From Psychroflexus lacisalsi (GTDB lineage: Bacteria; Bacteroidota; Bacteroidia; Flavobacteriales; Flavobacteriaceae), in assembly GCF_020164495.1 (NCBI RefSeq), contig NZ_JAIQYZ010000001.1, positions 1,240,001 to 1,304,000 on the forward strand: DNA of 64,000 nt, written 5' to 3'. Below are positions 51,768 through 60,631 of this stretch, piece after piece. The stretch's first letter is position 1. Every line of letters starts with the position of its first letter. The notes below the pieces were generated by a model. That model saw only the letters and a program-made list of their open reading frames with translations, ran no database searches and was not told the DNA's origin. Both the position numbers and the translations under genes were made by a program.

Positions 51768-53095
51768 AAGAGTCCTTTGGCTTTTATTTCTAAATATTTA
51801 TTAATGGTATTGACAGACAAATCTTTTGGTTTGGTTAAAACGGTTTGTATCCCATTTTTTTCGAGTTCTTTCACCATCAATTGCTTATTGTAGATGAATT
51901 CCTGAGCAATAGTCTTTTCGTAGATTTCTGTCATTTTTGTGGTTGACTTGTTGGCTAATTCGCCCAATTCTGTGTTCTCAAAAAAGATAACAACCAAAAG
52001 GTGAGATTTTGCCAACGCACGAAGATAGGGGAGTTGTCTCTTCAAACTGGTAATGTGTTCAAAATTGGTATACATCATCAACAAACTGCGTTGTGTGATT
52101 TTTCTTCTGCTATGTGCGTAAAGTCTGTTGAAATCTGATACCAAAAAGTTGCTGTCAATGCCATACAAGGTTTCCAAAAGTGTATTCAAGTGTGTTTTTT
52201 TTGAATTGGCTGAAACAAAATTTTCAATGGTATCAGCGAAAGTAAGCATCCCCACCTTGTCTTTTTTCTTTAAGGCTATATTACTAAATGCTAATGCTGC
52301 ATTGATTGAATAATCTAAAAGTGACAAGCCTTCAAAAGGCATTTTCATCACTCGCCCAACATCAATCAAATTGTAAATCGGCTGAGATTTTTCATCCTGA
52401 TATTGATTTACCATCAGTTTATCGTGCTTCGCAGTGGCTTTCCAATTGATGGTCCGAATATCATCGCCAATCACATAATTTTTGATTTGCTCAAATTCCA
52501 TGGTATGTCCAATCTTCCTGATTTTCTTCATTCCATACTGACTCATTTTCTGGTCGATGGATAAAAAATCTAGAGCCCGCATTTGAATGAAAGACGGATA
52601 AACTTTTACCAGAGTTTCATTTTCGAATCTATAACGCCGCTTGACCAATTTGGATTTAGTGCTGACATAGCAATTGAGGTAGCCAAACTTGTATTCACCT
52701 CGCTTTACTGGAGTAAGTGTGTACGTGAAGTCCTTTTTGGAATTACCAGAAACTTTCATTTTTTTTAAAAAATCTCTTTTCTGAAATTGCTCTGGAATTT
52801 CATCAATGACTTCTATATGAATTAGAAATTCATATTTATTTCTCAGATTAAGTTTGACCTCATTTTCATCACTATTTGAAAATTTTTCTGGTAAAATCCT
52901 TTCTGCTGAAAATTTATTTCCGGTAAATAGTCTGATAATTTCAATAACTAAAATCCCGATAAAAATGATCAGTAAACCAAAACTGATAATATATAAACTT
53001 TGAAACCAGAACGAAAGCAAAAAAAGACCCGAAAGCCCAAACAGAATGGTATAAACCAATCTTCCAAAATAAAGAGATGAGAAAAATTGACGCAC
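51764..53095 (-). CDS. DUF58 protein (vWA-like), MoxR partner
   Basis: A 443-residue protein with two N-terminal helices (about 10-55), a beta-rich middle, then the DUF58 block MEFEQIKNYVIGDDIRTINWKATAKHDKLMVNQYQ and a vWA-like end (IYNLIDVGRVMKMPFEG replaces the usual DxSxSM line, so the MIDAS looks degenerate). Such proteins are clients or adaptors of MoxR ATPases. It starts with GTG overlapping the moxR TAG by one base. Confidence 0.9.
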   Translation of the reverse strand: MRQFFSSLYFGRLVYTILFGLSGLFLLSFWFQSLYIISFGLLIIFIGILVIEIIRLFTGNKFSAERILPEKFSNSDENEVKLNLRNKYEFLIHIEVIDEIPEQFQKRDFLKKMKVSGNSKKDFTYTLTPVKRGEYKFGYLNCYVSTKSKLVKRRYRFENETLVKVYPSFIQMRALDFLSIDQKMSQYGMKKIRKIGHTMEFEQIKNYVIGDDIRTINWKATAKHDKLMVNQYQDEKSQPIYNLIDVGRVMKMPFEGLSLLDYSINAALAFSNIALKKKDKVGMLTFADTIENFVSANSKKTHLNTLLETLYGIDSNFLVSDFNRLYAHSRRKITQRSLLMMYTNFEHITSLKRQLPYLRALAKSHLLVVIFFENTELGELANKSTTKMTEIYEKTIAQEFIYNKQLMVKELEKNGIQTVLTKPKDLSVNTINKYLEIKAKGLL

Positions 53096-54081
53096 TATCT
53101 AGGGATTTCTACAGATTTCTGAATGAGATCGATGACTTGCTCTGGCGTTGTGCCTTCCATTTCCTTTTCTGGCGAAAGGATAATTCTATGATTGAGTACA
53201 GGTTTTAAACTTGATTTGACATCTTCGGGAGTCACAAAATCTCTTCCTTGTATAGCGGCAAAAGCTTTAGCTACTTTCAAAATCGATAACGATGCTCTTG
53301 GTGATCCTCCCAGTAATAGGTGGGGATGTTTTCTGGTTTGCATCACAATTTCAGCGATATAGTCAAAAATTTTGTCCTCGACTACGATATCATGAATCTG
53401 ATCTCTGAACTTTAGTAAGGTCTCCACATTCATCACCGTCTGAATTTGATCTAAAGCTAATCCAGACTTACGATGGTGCTGAAGTTTCATAATTTCAACT
53501 TCTTCTTCCAAGTTGGGATAATCGATTTTTAATTTGAATAAGAATCTGTCGAGTTGAGCTTCTGGCAGAGCGTAAGTTCCTTCTTGTTCGATAGGGTTTT
53601 GTGTGGCAATGACCATAAATGGAGGTGACATTTTGTACTCTTTACCATCCATCGTAATTTGCTGTTCTTCCATCACCTCAAACAGCGCGGCCTGGGTTTT
53701 GGCTGGAGCTCGGTTGATTTCATCGATCAGTACGATGTTGGAAAAAATAGGTCCTTTTTTGAATTCAAAATCAGATTGGTCTGCTTTTAAAATGGATGTA
53801 CCGAGCACATCGCTAGGCATTAAGTCTGGAGTAAACTGAATCCTATTGAACTCTGTATCAATGGATTTGGCAAACAATTTTGAAGTAATGGTTTTAGCTA
53901 TTCCAGGAACTCCTTCTATAAGCACATGGCCGTCGGTCAACAAACCAACAATGAGTAGTTTTACAAAATCATCTTGACCTACGATGACTTTTGCAAGTTC
54001 CTTGCTGATGGCTTCCACCGATGATTTTAATTCTTCCAAAGGTATTCTGTTATTGAATTCTAGTGAATTTTCGTCTTGCAT
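53095..54081 (-). CDS. MoxR-family AAA+ ATPase
   Basis: A 328-residue AAA+ chaperone-like ATPase. EGVPGIAKTITSKLFA is Walker A, VLIDEINRAPAKTQAALFEVMEE is Walker B with the MoxR insert, ATQNPIEQEGTYALPEAQLDRF is sensor 1 and arginine finger region, and LGGSPRASLSILKVAKAFA is sensor 2. MoxR enzymes mature or insert partner proteins, often those with vWA domains such as the DUF58 product next to it. Confidence 0.94.
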   Translation of the reverse strand: MQDENSLEFNNRIPLEELKSSVEAISKELAKVIVGQDDFVKLLIVGLLTDGHVLIEGVPGIAKTITSKLFAKSIDTEFNRIQFTPDLMPSDVLGTSILKADQSDFEFKKGPIFSNIVLIDEINRAPAKTQAALFEVMEEQQITMDGKEYKMSPPFMVIATQNPIEQEGTYALPEAQLDRFLFKLKIDYPNLEEEVEIMKLQHHRKSGLALDQIQTVMNVETLLKFRDQIHDIVVEDKIFDYIAEIVMQTRKHPHLLLGGSPRASLSILKVAKAFAAIQGRDFVTPEDVKSSLKPVLNHRIILSPEKEMEGTTPEQVIDLIQKSVEIPR

Positions 54082-54084
54082 AAT

Positions 54085-55281
54085 CTAGCTGTTGAAAGTT
54101 GTAATTTTTTTATCTAAAGTTTTTAATTCGTCTTCGTTCACGACTTCAGAAGTATTGATACGTTCAATATACTGAAATAATGTTTTCAAGTCCTCATAAG
54201 TTTTGCCAGTTTTGGAAGCTAAATCTTTCAGGAATGCGTCATTGATGTCATTTGTAGATAAGTTATAATGGGACCGTATCTGTTCAAGAAAAGATGTGAT
54301 CTGCTTTTGAGCAATGGCCTTATGGTCTTTTTTGTCCAAATACATACCTGCAATAGTTTGAGCAAATTCATAAGACCTGTTTTCAACTGGCTTAATTATC
54401 GGGATAGGCCGTTGTTTTCGCTTTCCTCCAAATATGACAAATAGAAGTGAGGTGATGATGATGAGATAATAAGTTGATTTCAGGTAAGGATTGGACAACA
54501 AATAATACAAAGGACTAGAAATCCCTTCTTTACCAGATTTGTAATAATTGTCCCAGTATATGGGCTGATTGAGATTTAGATATCCTAGTGTTCTTGCTGT
54601 GTAATCACTATTGTCATCATCAACCATAAAATAATTGGTATAGATTTGTGGTGCCAGGTGAAATAGAAACTTTCCGTCTCCCCACTCAACTTCGATGTAA
54701 TTAACATGGTTTGAATTTTCTGCTTTTGCTTTTCTAGTCTTTACAATGCCCAAGCTTTTGGTTTTAGCTGAATCGATTTCAGAAAAATACAGATATTCAA
54801 AAGTTTTTCTTGAGGTTTTAAAGTCAGATAATTGAAGGGATTTATCCTTTAGATTGAAGCTTGGCTGATATTCAATTTCTGTATTACTTACGTGGAAACT
54901 GACGTTCAGACCAAGAGTATCCAGAAGTAGTTTTGGTATTCCTTCTGAAGCTATGAATACAGTATTTCCAGATACTGCCCATTCTAAAAGAGCTTCGTTT
55001 TCCTGTTTCGTTAAGTTGACATAATTGTTTAGGAAGAAATAAGTCCCTGTTTTTTGTAAACTGTCTTGAAAAACTTCAAAAGGAGATTTTTGAAAATGCT
55101 TAACTTCCGAAGCAATGTGGTTTAAACTCTTATAAAAAACTTCTGTTGCTAGCGCTTTATTTTCTGTGTGTAAATAATTTGGAGTCCAATCCACTGCCTT
55201 TTCTGCTGTTGCATCCAAGACGATAACGAATATGATGAGCCCAACCAATCCCAAAAGCAAGCCTTTCATTTTTTTATCCAT
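54085..55281 (-). CDS. DUF4350 membrane protein of the MoxR module
   Basis: A 398-residue protein with an N-terminal helix (MKGLLLGLVGLIIFVIVLDA), a periplasmic domain of DUF4350 type (YFFLNNYVNLTKQENEALLEWAVSGNTVFIAS, a glutamine-amidotransferase-like fold), and a second helix YLIIITSLLFVIFGG followed by a cytoplasmic helical tail with AQTIAGMYLDKKDHKAIA. Function unknown. It overlaps DUF4129 by eight bases. Confidence 0.85.
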   Translation of the reverse strand: MDKKMKGLLLGLVGLIIFVIVLDATAEKAVDWTPNYLHTENKALATEVFYKSLNHIASEVKHFQKSPFEVFQDSLQKTGTYFFLNNYVNLTKQENEALLEWAVSGNTVFIASEGIPKLLLDTLGLNVSFHVSNTEIEYQPSFNLKDKSLQLSDFKTSRKTFEYLYFSEIDSAKTKSLGIVKTRKAKAENSNHVNYIEVEWGDGKFLFHLAPQIYTNYFMVDDDNSDYTARTLGYLNLNQPIYWDNYYKSGKEGISSPLYYLLSNPYLKSTYYLIIITSLLFVIFGGKRKQRPIPIIKPVENRSYEFAQTIAGMYLDKKDHKAIAQKQITSFLEQIRSHYNLSTNDINDAFLKDLASKTGKTYEDLKTLFQYIERINTSEVVNEDELKTLDKKITTFNS

Positions 55282-56047
55282 GGACTTTGGTTTTATGGAT
55301 TGTGGTGATCAACTCTTCAAAACGATCTTTAGCCTTGTTGTATTCCGTTGCATTAAGTTCAAAATCTCCATACCACACAAATTCATAGAATCTTGAGGCA
55401 TAGGTGAAATCAGATTTGATTTCTTCATCAGAAATTTCAGATTTGTAATCTGCATTTGTCTTCTGAAATTGATACTCGATGATATTGGTTTCTTTTAAAT
55501 GTTTCAGAATATTCAGAAACAAATAACGGGATGCTAGCCTGAAATTGTCATCGGACTCTGCTTCTTCAATAAGAGTTGACAGGTCTTTTTTCTTTATTAA
55601 ACGCTCATCTTCAGACAGGTTAATTTCACTCTTGTTTTCTGGAGCATTTTTTCGATTTTGGACATAGTATTTATTAAAAAGCCAGACAATAAGAAAGAGC
55701 AGACCGACAATGAGAAGAATTTTCAAAACCAAAGCTAGATAATTCCAGAAGTTTCCTTCAGATATTCCCGAGAATATCCAGTCAAGAAATTTATTCCATT
55801 GAAGATTAAGCCAGTTTTGAAATTTTGCCCAGGCCGATTCCTGTTCTGCAGTTTTGAAGTAATTGTAGTCTTCATTAATTTTATAGGAATCGACGATAGA
55901 TTTATCAAATTCCACTAGGTCTGGACGCTTCTTTAAACTATCGCTGGCTTGAAGCTGAGGAGTGGCCGTCATAAAACCAGTTCCTACCCAATTCAGAATA
56001 AAAATGAAAACTAAACTATTTAATAAATGATAAGATTTAACTTCCAA
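55274..56047 (-). CDS. DUF4129 membrane protein of the MoxR module
   Basis: A 257-residue protein: signal-like start, periplasmic part rich in Trp (WAKFQNWLNLQWNKFLDWIF), one strong helix (YLALVLKILLIVGLLFLIVWLF), then the cytoplasmic DUF4129 domain (FRLASRYLFLNILKHLKETNII, TYASRFYEFVWYGDFEL). Start codon is TTG, inside the end of the preceding gene (11-base overlap), so translation is coupled. Role unknown beyond its constant company of MoxR and DUF58 genes. Confidence 0.83.
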   Translation of the reverse strand: MEVKSYHLLNSLVFIFILNWVGTGFMTATPQLQASDSLKKRPDLVEFDKSIVDSYKINEDYNYFKTAEQESAWAKFQNWLNLQWNKFLDWIFSGISEGNFWNYLALVLKILLIVGLLFLIVWLFNKYYVQNRKNAPENKSEINLSEDERLIKKKDLSTLIEEAESDDNFRLASRYLFLNILKHLKETNIIEYQFQKTNADYKSEISDEEIKSDFTYASRFYEFVWYGDFELNATEYNKAKDRFEELITTIHKTKVHG

Positions 56048-56918
56048 TACGATCTATGTCTTCTAATGTTCCTGTTTTGTTATGATATTCATTTAAGTTG
56101 AAATAGATGAAAACCATGCTGATGAGTGTTACTATTCCTAAAATATATTGCGCTAAAGAGGCCAAGACATAAAACGTCATGTATAACCAGTTGCCGGCCA
56201 AATTGCTGGTTGTTGGAGTTCCTGTTTCTTCAATGGAAGTGAAGGTTTCTATAGCACTCATGATGACTATAGGAAGCTGGAATAAGCTACTTATTAACCA
56301 GATTAATAGGGTTATGACGATTAATGTTGCAAAAGTGATCCACCAGTTCTGTTTGATAAGTTTGAAGCTTTCTGTAAACGCATCTGAAAATGATTTTTCC
56401 TGAAAGACGATAATTGGAAAAATTACCGATAACGGTACAATCAAATAAATACCTGGCAGCACACATAATAAGAAACCAATAAAAATGAGAATTCCGACCA
56501 TTATTAGACTTAGCAAAGTATTACCGAAATATTGACCTATAAATTGCCTAACGTCTTCATCTTTGATTTCACCATCATTGTTGACGTAACTTTTTATAAT
56601 ACTATTGATGGTAGTAATGCTAAGAGCTGAATATGCGATAGAGGTTAAGCTCAATAAAAGAATAGCCAATCCAGTTTCTGAAACCATTTCCAACAGAAAA
56701 TCCTGAGGATTACCACTGTTAATAAAATCGCCGGTTATATTCAAGGATTTGTATTGATAATAGGTACTCATGGCTACAACCAGGAGTAAAAGCCAGCCTA
56801 CATGTCTAATGTAAAGCCTAAATATAGACTTGTATTCGTGTCTGATAAATTTGAATGTATCTGATATTATAGAACCAAGATCACGTTCTTTCTTAAAGTT
56901 GATGTAGTTGTCTTGCAT
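56037..56918 (-). CDS. Polytopic membrane protein of the MoxR module
   Basis: A 293-residue protein with about six helices (RHVGWLLLLVVAMS, ILLLSLTSIAYSALS, LLSLIMVGILIFIGFLL, CVLPGIYLIVPLSVIFPIIVFQ region, TFATLIVITLLIWLISSLF, YILGIVTLISMVFIYF). The stretch VLPGIYLIVPLSVIFPIIVFQ with following SFSDAFTESFKLIKQNWW resembles membrane domains of glycerophosphodiesterase-like or YciC-type proteins. No catalytic residues are obvious. It overlaps the SpoIIM-family gene by 26 bases. Confidence 0.75.
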   Translation of the reverse strand: MQDNYINFKKERDLGSIISDTFKFIRHEYKSIFRLYIRHVGWLLLLVVAMSTYYQYKSLNITGDFINSGNPQDFLLEMVSETGLAILLLSLTSIAYSALSITTINSIIKSYVNNDGEIKDEDVRQFIGQYFGNTLLSLIMVGILIFIGFLLCVLPGIYLIVPLSVIFPIIVFQEKSFSDAFTESFKLIKQNWWITFATLIVITLLIWLISSLFQLPIVIMSAIETFTSIEETGTPTTSNLAGNWLYMTFYVLASLAQYILGIVTLISMVFIYFNLNEYHNKTGTLEDIDRIGS

Positions 56919-57867
56919 GTTTATTATAGATTAGTTGTGGTAAAATGACATAATAGTAGAGGATCAAAAATAATGATGAAGCAATTATTAAAATAGCAAG
57001 CCAGTCTGGCATTTCAGTAAGACGAGTGACAAAGCCTTCCAGAAAACCAGCAAGGATAAAGAAAGGAATTGTACTAATCACAATCTTAAGTCCGGATTTT
57101 ACGCCTTTGCTAAAGGACTGAAGCCTGGTGTAGGTTTTTGGGAATAGAAGACTTTTACCCATGACGAGTCCTGCACAGGCTGCAACAATAATCACTGATA
57201 TTTCAATAGTACCGTGAATCCAGATGGTTCTTGCAGATTCCCAAAGTAAGCCCTGTTCATAAAAAAAATATTGAAACGATCCCAACATGATAGCGTTCTG
57301 TAGGACAATATAGATTGTTCCCAGTCCAGCCAAAATACCAGCCACAAAGGCAAACAAAGCAACTTTAATATTATTGAGGGTAATTCCCAAGAACATATCT
57401 GTTTGATTTGCTTTTTTATAAATAGCCATTGGGTCTCCTTTCTGAATGTTTTCTATAGTGGCATTGACGTAAGCATCCCCTAAGATTAGCCTCACGAATC
57501 CATCATCAGCTGATGCTGAATATGCTCCGATAGCACTAAAACCAAGAAATAAAAGGAAGGCTAAAAGTAATGTGGGTCTGTGTTTGTAAAAAAATAAAGG
57601 AAACTCCCTAGCATAAAATTGATAAATTCTATTTTTTGATTCTTTTTTGGTTTTATAAATTTTCTGATGAATACCTACTGAAAGCTCGTTCAGATAGGCT
57701 AGAGTCTCACTATTGGAATAGAAAGTCTGAGCGTAATTGAGGTCCTCTGTGAGTTCAACATAAAGTTTGGAGAGTTCGCTTGGAGAAATGCTGATATTAT
57801 TTTGCACAACCCTTTCAAATTTTAACCATTTGTCTTTATTTTGCTTGACAAAAGCTGCCTCTCGCAT
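56893..57867 (-). CDS. SpoIIM-family (stage II sporulation protein M-like) membrane protein
   Basis: A 324-residue DUF95/SpoIIM protein, present in a non-sporulating lineage. A cytoplasmic helical N-terminus (about 1-95) precedes membrane helices with AIGAYSASADDGF, FLGITLNNIKVALFAFVAGILAGLGTIYIV, the conserved IWIHGTIEISVIIVAACAGLVMGKSLLFP and a final pair. The HGxxE motif is the family hallmark. First gene of the seven-gene minus-strand run down to rdgB, divergent from the RDD gene across only 33 bases. Confidence 0.9.
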   Translation of the reverse strand: MREAAFVKQNKDKWLKFERVVQNNISISPSELSKLYVELTEDLNYAQTFYSNSETLAYLNELSVGIHQKIYKTKKESKNRIYQFYAREFPLFFYKHRPTLLLAFLLFLGFSAIGAYSASADDGFVRLILGDAYVNATIENIQKGDPMAIYKKANQTDMFLGITLNNIKVALFAFVAGILAGLGTIYIVLQNAIMLGSFQYFFYEQGLLWESARTIWIHGTIEISVIIVAACAGLVMGKSLLFPKTYTRLQSFSKGVKSGLKIVISTIPFFILAGFLEGFVTRLTEMPDWLAILIIASSLFLILYYYVILPQLIYNKHARQLHQL

Positions 57868-57900
57868 CTGTGATATAATTTATTCAAAGAAACACAATCT

Positions 57901-58617
57901 ATGAGTCATTTTCAAATAGAAACTGTACAAAATGTAAAGATTCAGCAAAGTGTTGCTACAGCATGGGATAGGATACTAGCATACCTCATAGACTTTATTG
58001 TGATTCTAGCATATATCCTTGTAACCATGGCCATCATGTCTGGTTTATTAAATGTCTCTCCTTTTGAAAGTGCTTCTACATCGTTGGTACTTGGATTGCC
58101 GCCTTTTTTGTACCATTTGTTGATGGAAACTTTCATGAACGGTCAAAGTATTGGTAAAGCTTCAATGCGGTTACGAGTAGTAAACCTTGATGGTTCAAAA
58201 CCACAGTTTTCGAGTTTTTTGATCCGTTGGCTTATCAGGATTGTAGAAATAAGCTTGACGAGTGGAGCGGTCGCTATAGTTGTAATATTAATGAATGGAA
58301 AAGGGCAGCGTCTTGGTGATCTTGCTGCAAAAACCACGGTAATCTCTGAACGGCGAAAAACTGGTTTTAAAAAGATACCTTTATTTGAAATTGATGACAC
58401 TTATACTCCACAATATCCACAGGTAGCCACATTAAACGATGAAGATTTAAGACGTATAAAATCAATATATGATAATGCTCAACAGGATAAAAACCAAGAT
58501 ATCTTAGATAAATTAAGCCATAAAGTAGCCAAACAGCTTGAGGTAGAAATCACTCAATCTTCACAATCTTTTATTAAAATTGTATTGAAAGACTATCAAT
58601 ACTATAGCACTCATTAA
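57901..58617 (+). CDS. RDD-family membrane protein
   Basis: A 238-residue protein. The RDD domain (AWDRILAYLIDFIVILAYI, GQSIGKASMRLRVVNLDG, GKGQRLGDLAAKTTVI) spans four helices, and a soluble tail of about 70 residues follows. Although on the opposite strand, it belongs functionally with the SpoIIM-DUF4129-DUF4350-MoxR-DUF58 genes, as the same families cluster in other phyla. Its TAA overlaps the ATG of the next gene (TAATG). Confidence 0.9.
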   Translation: MSHFQIETVQNVKIQQSVATAWDRILAYLIDFIVILAYILVTMAIMSGLLNVSPFESASTSLVLGLPPFLYHLLMETFMNGQSIGKASMRLRVVNLDGSKPQFSSFLIRWLIRIVEISLTSGAVAIVVILMNGKGQRLGDLAAKTTVISERRKTGFKKIPLFEIDDTYTPQYPQVATLNDEDLRRIKSIYDNAQQDKNQDILDKLSHKVAKQLEVEITQSSQSFIKIVLKDYQYYSTH

Positions 58618-59246
58618 TGGATTATATATTAATACTCGATATACTTGGAGTTATTGCGTTTTCCATTTCTGGTGTACTGACTTCGCTGAAGAAACGAATG
58701 GATGCTTTTGGCATTTTGATTATTGCTTTTGTAACTTCAGTAGGTGGTGGAACTTTGAGGGATATATTACTTGGTGTTTCGGTAATGTGGTTACAAAACA
58801 TGACCTACGTTTACGTGATAATAGTAACAACAATTCTCGCCGTCATTTTTAGAAAAAAATTATTCTACTTAAGAAAGTCTCTTTTTTTATTTGATACCCT
58901 TGGTATAGGTCTATATACTGTTGTTGGTGTAGAAAAAGGGATTGCAGAGGGCGTTTCTCCTTTGATATGCATTGCACTTGGGACCATGAGTGCTTGTTTT
59001 GGAGGTGTGATACGTGATATACTATGTAATGAAATACCACAAATTTTCAGGAAAGAGATTTATGCGACTGCTTGTATTCTTGGGGGATTCAGTTACTTTA
59101 TTTTTCTGAAACTTAATTTCCCTGTAAGCCTTATTTTTATTCTGTCTGGATCTGTGGTCATCGTAGTAAGGCTTTCAGCCGTGATTTTTAAACTGTCACT
59201 GCCATCAATTTATAAGAAAGATGAAGATATTGAAGATTACTGGTAG
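58617..59246 (+). CDS. Trimeric intracellular cation (TRIC)-like channel, UPF0126 family
   Basis: A 209-residue membrane protein with seven predicted helices arranged as two repeats, each with a glycine-rich bend: GGGTLRDILLGV near residue 43 and FGGVIRDILCNE near 128. These are the pore motifs of bacterial TRIC-type channels that pass K+ or other cations. It is coupled to the RDD gene and its stop lies one base from that of the converging cyclophilin gene. Confidence 0.88.
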   Translation: MDYILILDILGVIAFSISGVLTSLKKRMDAFGILIIAFVTSVGGGTLRDILLGVSVMWLQNMTYVYVIIVTTILAVIFRKKLFYLRKSLFLFDTLGIGLYTVVGVEKGIAEGVSPLICIALGTMSACFGGVIRDILCNEIPQIFRKEIYATACILGGFSYFIFLKLNFPVSLIFILSGSVVIVVRLSAVIFKLSLPSIYKKDEDIEDYW

Positions 59247-59247
59247 T

Positions 59248-59964
59248 CTATCTCTCAACTTTTACATCCATTCCAACATTTTTTAGAGGCCATTCACTAT
59301 CATCTGTTTCTAGCTCATCAATTTTTTCGACGACATCCATTCCTTTGATGACTTTTCCAAATACCGTGTGGTCCCCATCAAGGTGATAAGCTCCATCAGG
59401 TTTTGTAACGACAAAAAATTCAAAAGGGGAGGAGGCATTACTTACATTTTGATCTGCATATTTTGCTGCCGATACTACCCCGTAATCATGGGGATATCGT
59501 TTGTTGAATTCGTTTGGGATCAGAAAATTACCTATAGCTTTTCTAAACTGGTAAGTCGCCATCCTATCGCTGTTTCCACCTTGTATAACAAAATTATCGT
59601 CAACTCTATGAAACACTGTTGTATCAAAATAACGGAGTTTGGCGAGTCTTAAGAAATTAGCTTTATGAAGGACAGGTTCTGGGAATAACTCAATTGTAAA
59701 GGTGCCGAAATCAGTTTCAATATCTACAATAGACTCTTGATTCTCCTTTCCATATTTTTCCAGAAAGGGAATTAATTTTTCTTGTTCTAAATATTTTATT
59801 TTAGATAAATCCCGATCAGTCTCACCATTGGAGGGAATATTGACTTCAATTTTTTTTGTTAAAGTATCTTTCTCAGCTTCAGATTTTTTATTTGAACTAT
59901 CTTTGTTTTCTTTACAAGAAATTAAAATAGCTAATAGACATAAGATATAAAATGGACTTTTCAT
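59248..59964 (-). CDS. Peptidyl-prolyl cis-trans isomerase (cyclophilin) lipoprotein
   Basis: A 238-residue envelope foldase. The ATG ending at 59964 gives a compact lipoprotein signal with lipobox LISC; an earlier ATG at 59985 is rejected because the -7 box lies there. After a charged linker (KKSEAEKDTLTKK) the cyclophilin domain shows FTIELFPEPVLHKANFLRLA, FHRVDDNFVIQGG, SSPFEFFVVTK and HTVFGKVIKGMDVVEKI. The start region overlaps that of the divergent Nudix gene by 13 bases. Confidence 0.9.
   Translation of the reverse strand: MKSPFYILCLLAILISCKENKDSSNKKSEAEKDTLTKKIEVNIPSNGETDRDLSKIKYLEQEKLIPFLEKYGKENQESIVDIETDFGTFTIELFPEPVLHKANFLRLAKLRYFDTTVFHRVDDNFVIQGGNSDRMATYQFRKAIGNFLIPNEFNKRYPHDYGVVSAAKYADQNVSNASSPFEFFVVTKPDGAYHLDGDHTVFGKVIKGMDVVEKIDELETDDSEWPLKNVGMDVKVER
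59898..59905 (+). promoter_or_regulatory. -7 box for the CoA-type Nudix gene, inside the cyclophilin gene
   Basis: TATCTTTG, exact consensus, 47 bases upstream of the Nudix ATG. It lies within codons of the cyclophilin lipoprotein on the other strand. Confidence 0.5.
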
Positions 59965-60590
59965 CGCTGACAGATTTGGTTTCAAAATTAAAGAAAATAG
60001 AACTTCCTGGCGAAACTTTTCATTATGATCTCGCTCCTTTATTTCGTCAAGATGAGCTCAAACGCCTTGATCCAAACTCAAAAGAGCCCAATTATGCTGG
60101 AGTATTATCTCTATTGTATCCAAAAGACGGGAAAGCTTATATGGCCTTTATACTTAGGAAAACTTACAAAGGAGTACATTCTAATCAAATTGGTTTCCCT
60201 GGTGGACGAGTGGAAGAAGTAGATAGAAATCTTATGGAAACAGCTCTTAGAGAAACAGAAGAAGAAATTGGGGTTTCAGCTAGCAGCATAAAGATAATAA
60301 AACCACTCACTGAGTTGTACATACCACCCTCCAATTTTCTGGTTCATCCTTTTTTAAGTATTGTAGATTTTGAGCCGCTTTTCGTTTTACAGCAAAGTGA
60401 AGTTGAAAATTTGATAGAGCTTCCACTTTCTTTATGTCTGAATAAAGCCAATTTTAAGAAAGAATTTATAGATGCTTCCTATGCCAAAAATGTAGAAGTT
60501 CCAGCTTACAATTTTGATGGGCATGTGGTTTGGGGAGCTACTGCAATGATTTTAAGTGAAATACGTGAACTCTTCTATAGATTAGGATAA
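59952..60590 (+). CDS. nudL: CoA pyrophosphatase-type Nudix hydrolase
   Basis: A 212-residue Nudix enzyme of the NudL/YeaB (UPF0035) group that splits CoA into 3',5'-ADP and phosphopantetheine. The start DLVSKLKKIELPGE, the group motif HSNQIGFPGGRVEEVDRNL and Nudix helix ALRETEEEIGV are clear. The N-terminus reads antisense through the first codons of the cyclophilin gene. A small hairpin (TATAGATT / AATCTATA, 60576-60597) sits at its stop. Confidence 0.9.
   Translation: MDFSSLTDLVSKLKKIELPGETFHYDLAPLFRQDELKRLDPNSKEPNYAGVLSLLYPKDGKAYMAFILRKTYKGVHSNQIGFPGGRVEEVDRNLMETALRETEEEIGVSASSIKIIKPLTELYIPPSNFLVHPFLSIVDFEPLFVLQQSEVENLIELPLSLCLNKANFKKEFIDASYAKNVEVPAYNFDGHVVWGATAMILSEIRELFYRLG
59983..59990 (-). 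promoter_or_regulatory. -7 box for the cyclophilin gene, inside the Nudix gene
   Basis: TAATTTTG on the minus strand, exact consensus, 19 bases upstream of the cyclophilin ATG, within the first codons of the Nudix gene. Confidence 0.55.
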
Positions 60591-60603
60591 ATCTATAAAA
60601 CCC

Positions 60604-60611
60604 TATATTTG
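60604..60611 (+). promoter_or_regulatory. -7 box for the acyltransferase gene
   Basis: TATATTTG, exact consensus, 21 bases before the ATG at 60632. Confidence 0.6.
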
Positions 60612-60631
60612 TAAATCAACTTTTTTAAAAT

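Noticed and set aside
56893-57867. A sporulation gene
   Set aside because: SpoIIM-like proteins occur widely in non-sporulating bacteria inside MoxR modules; nothing else suggests sporulation.
60576-60597. Hairpin at the Nudix stop as a terminator
   Set aside because: The eight-base AT-rich stem is followed by AAAA and CCC, not a T-run.
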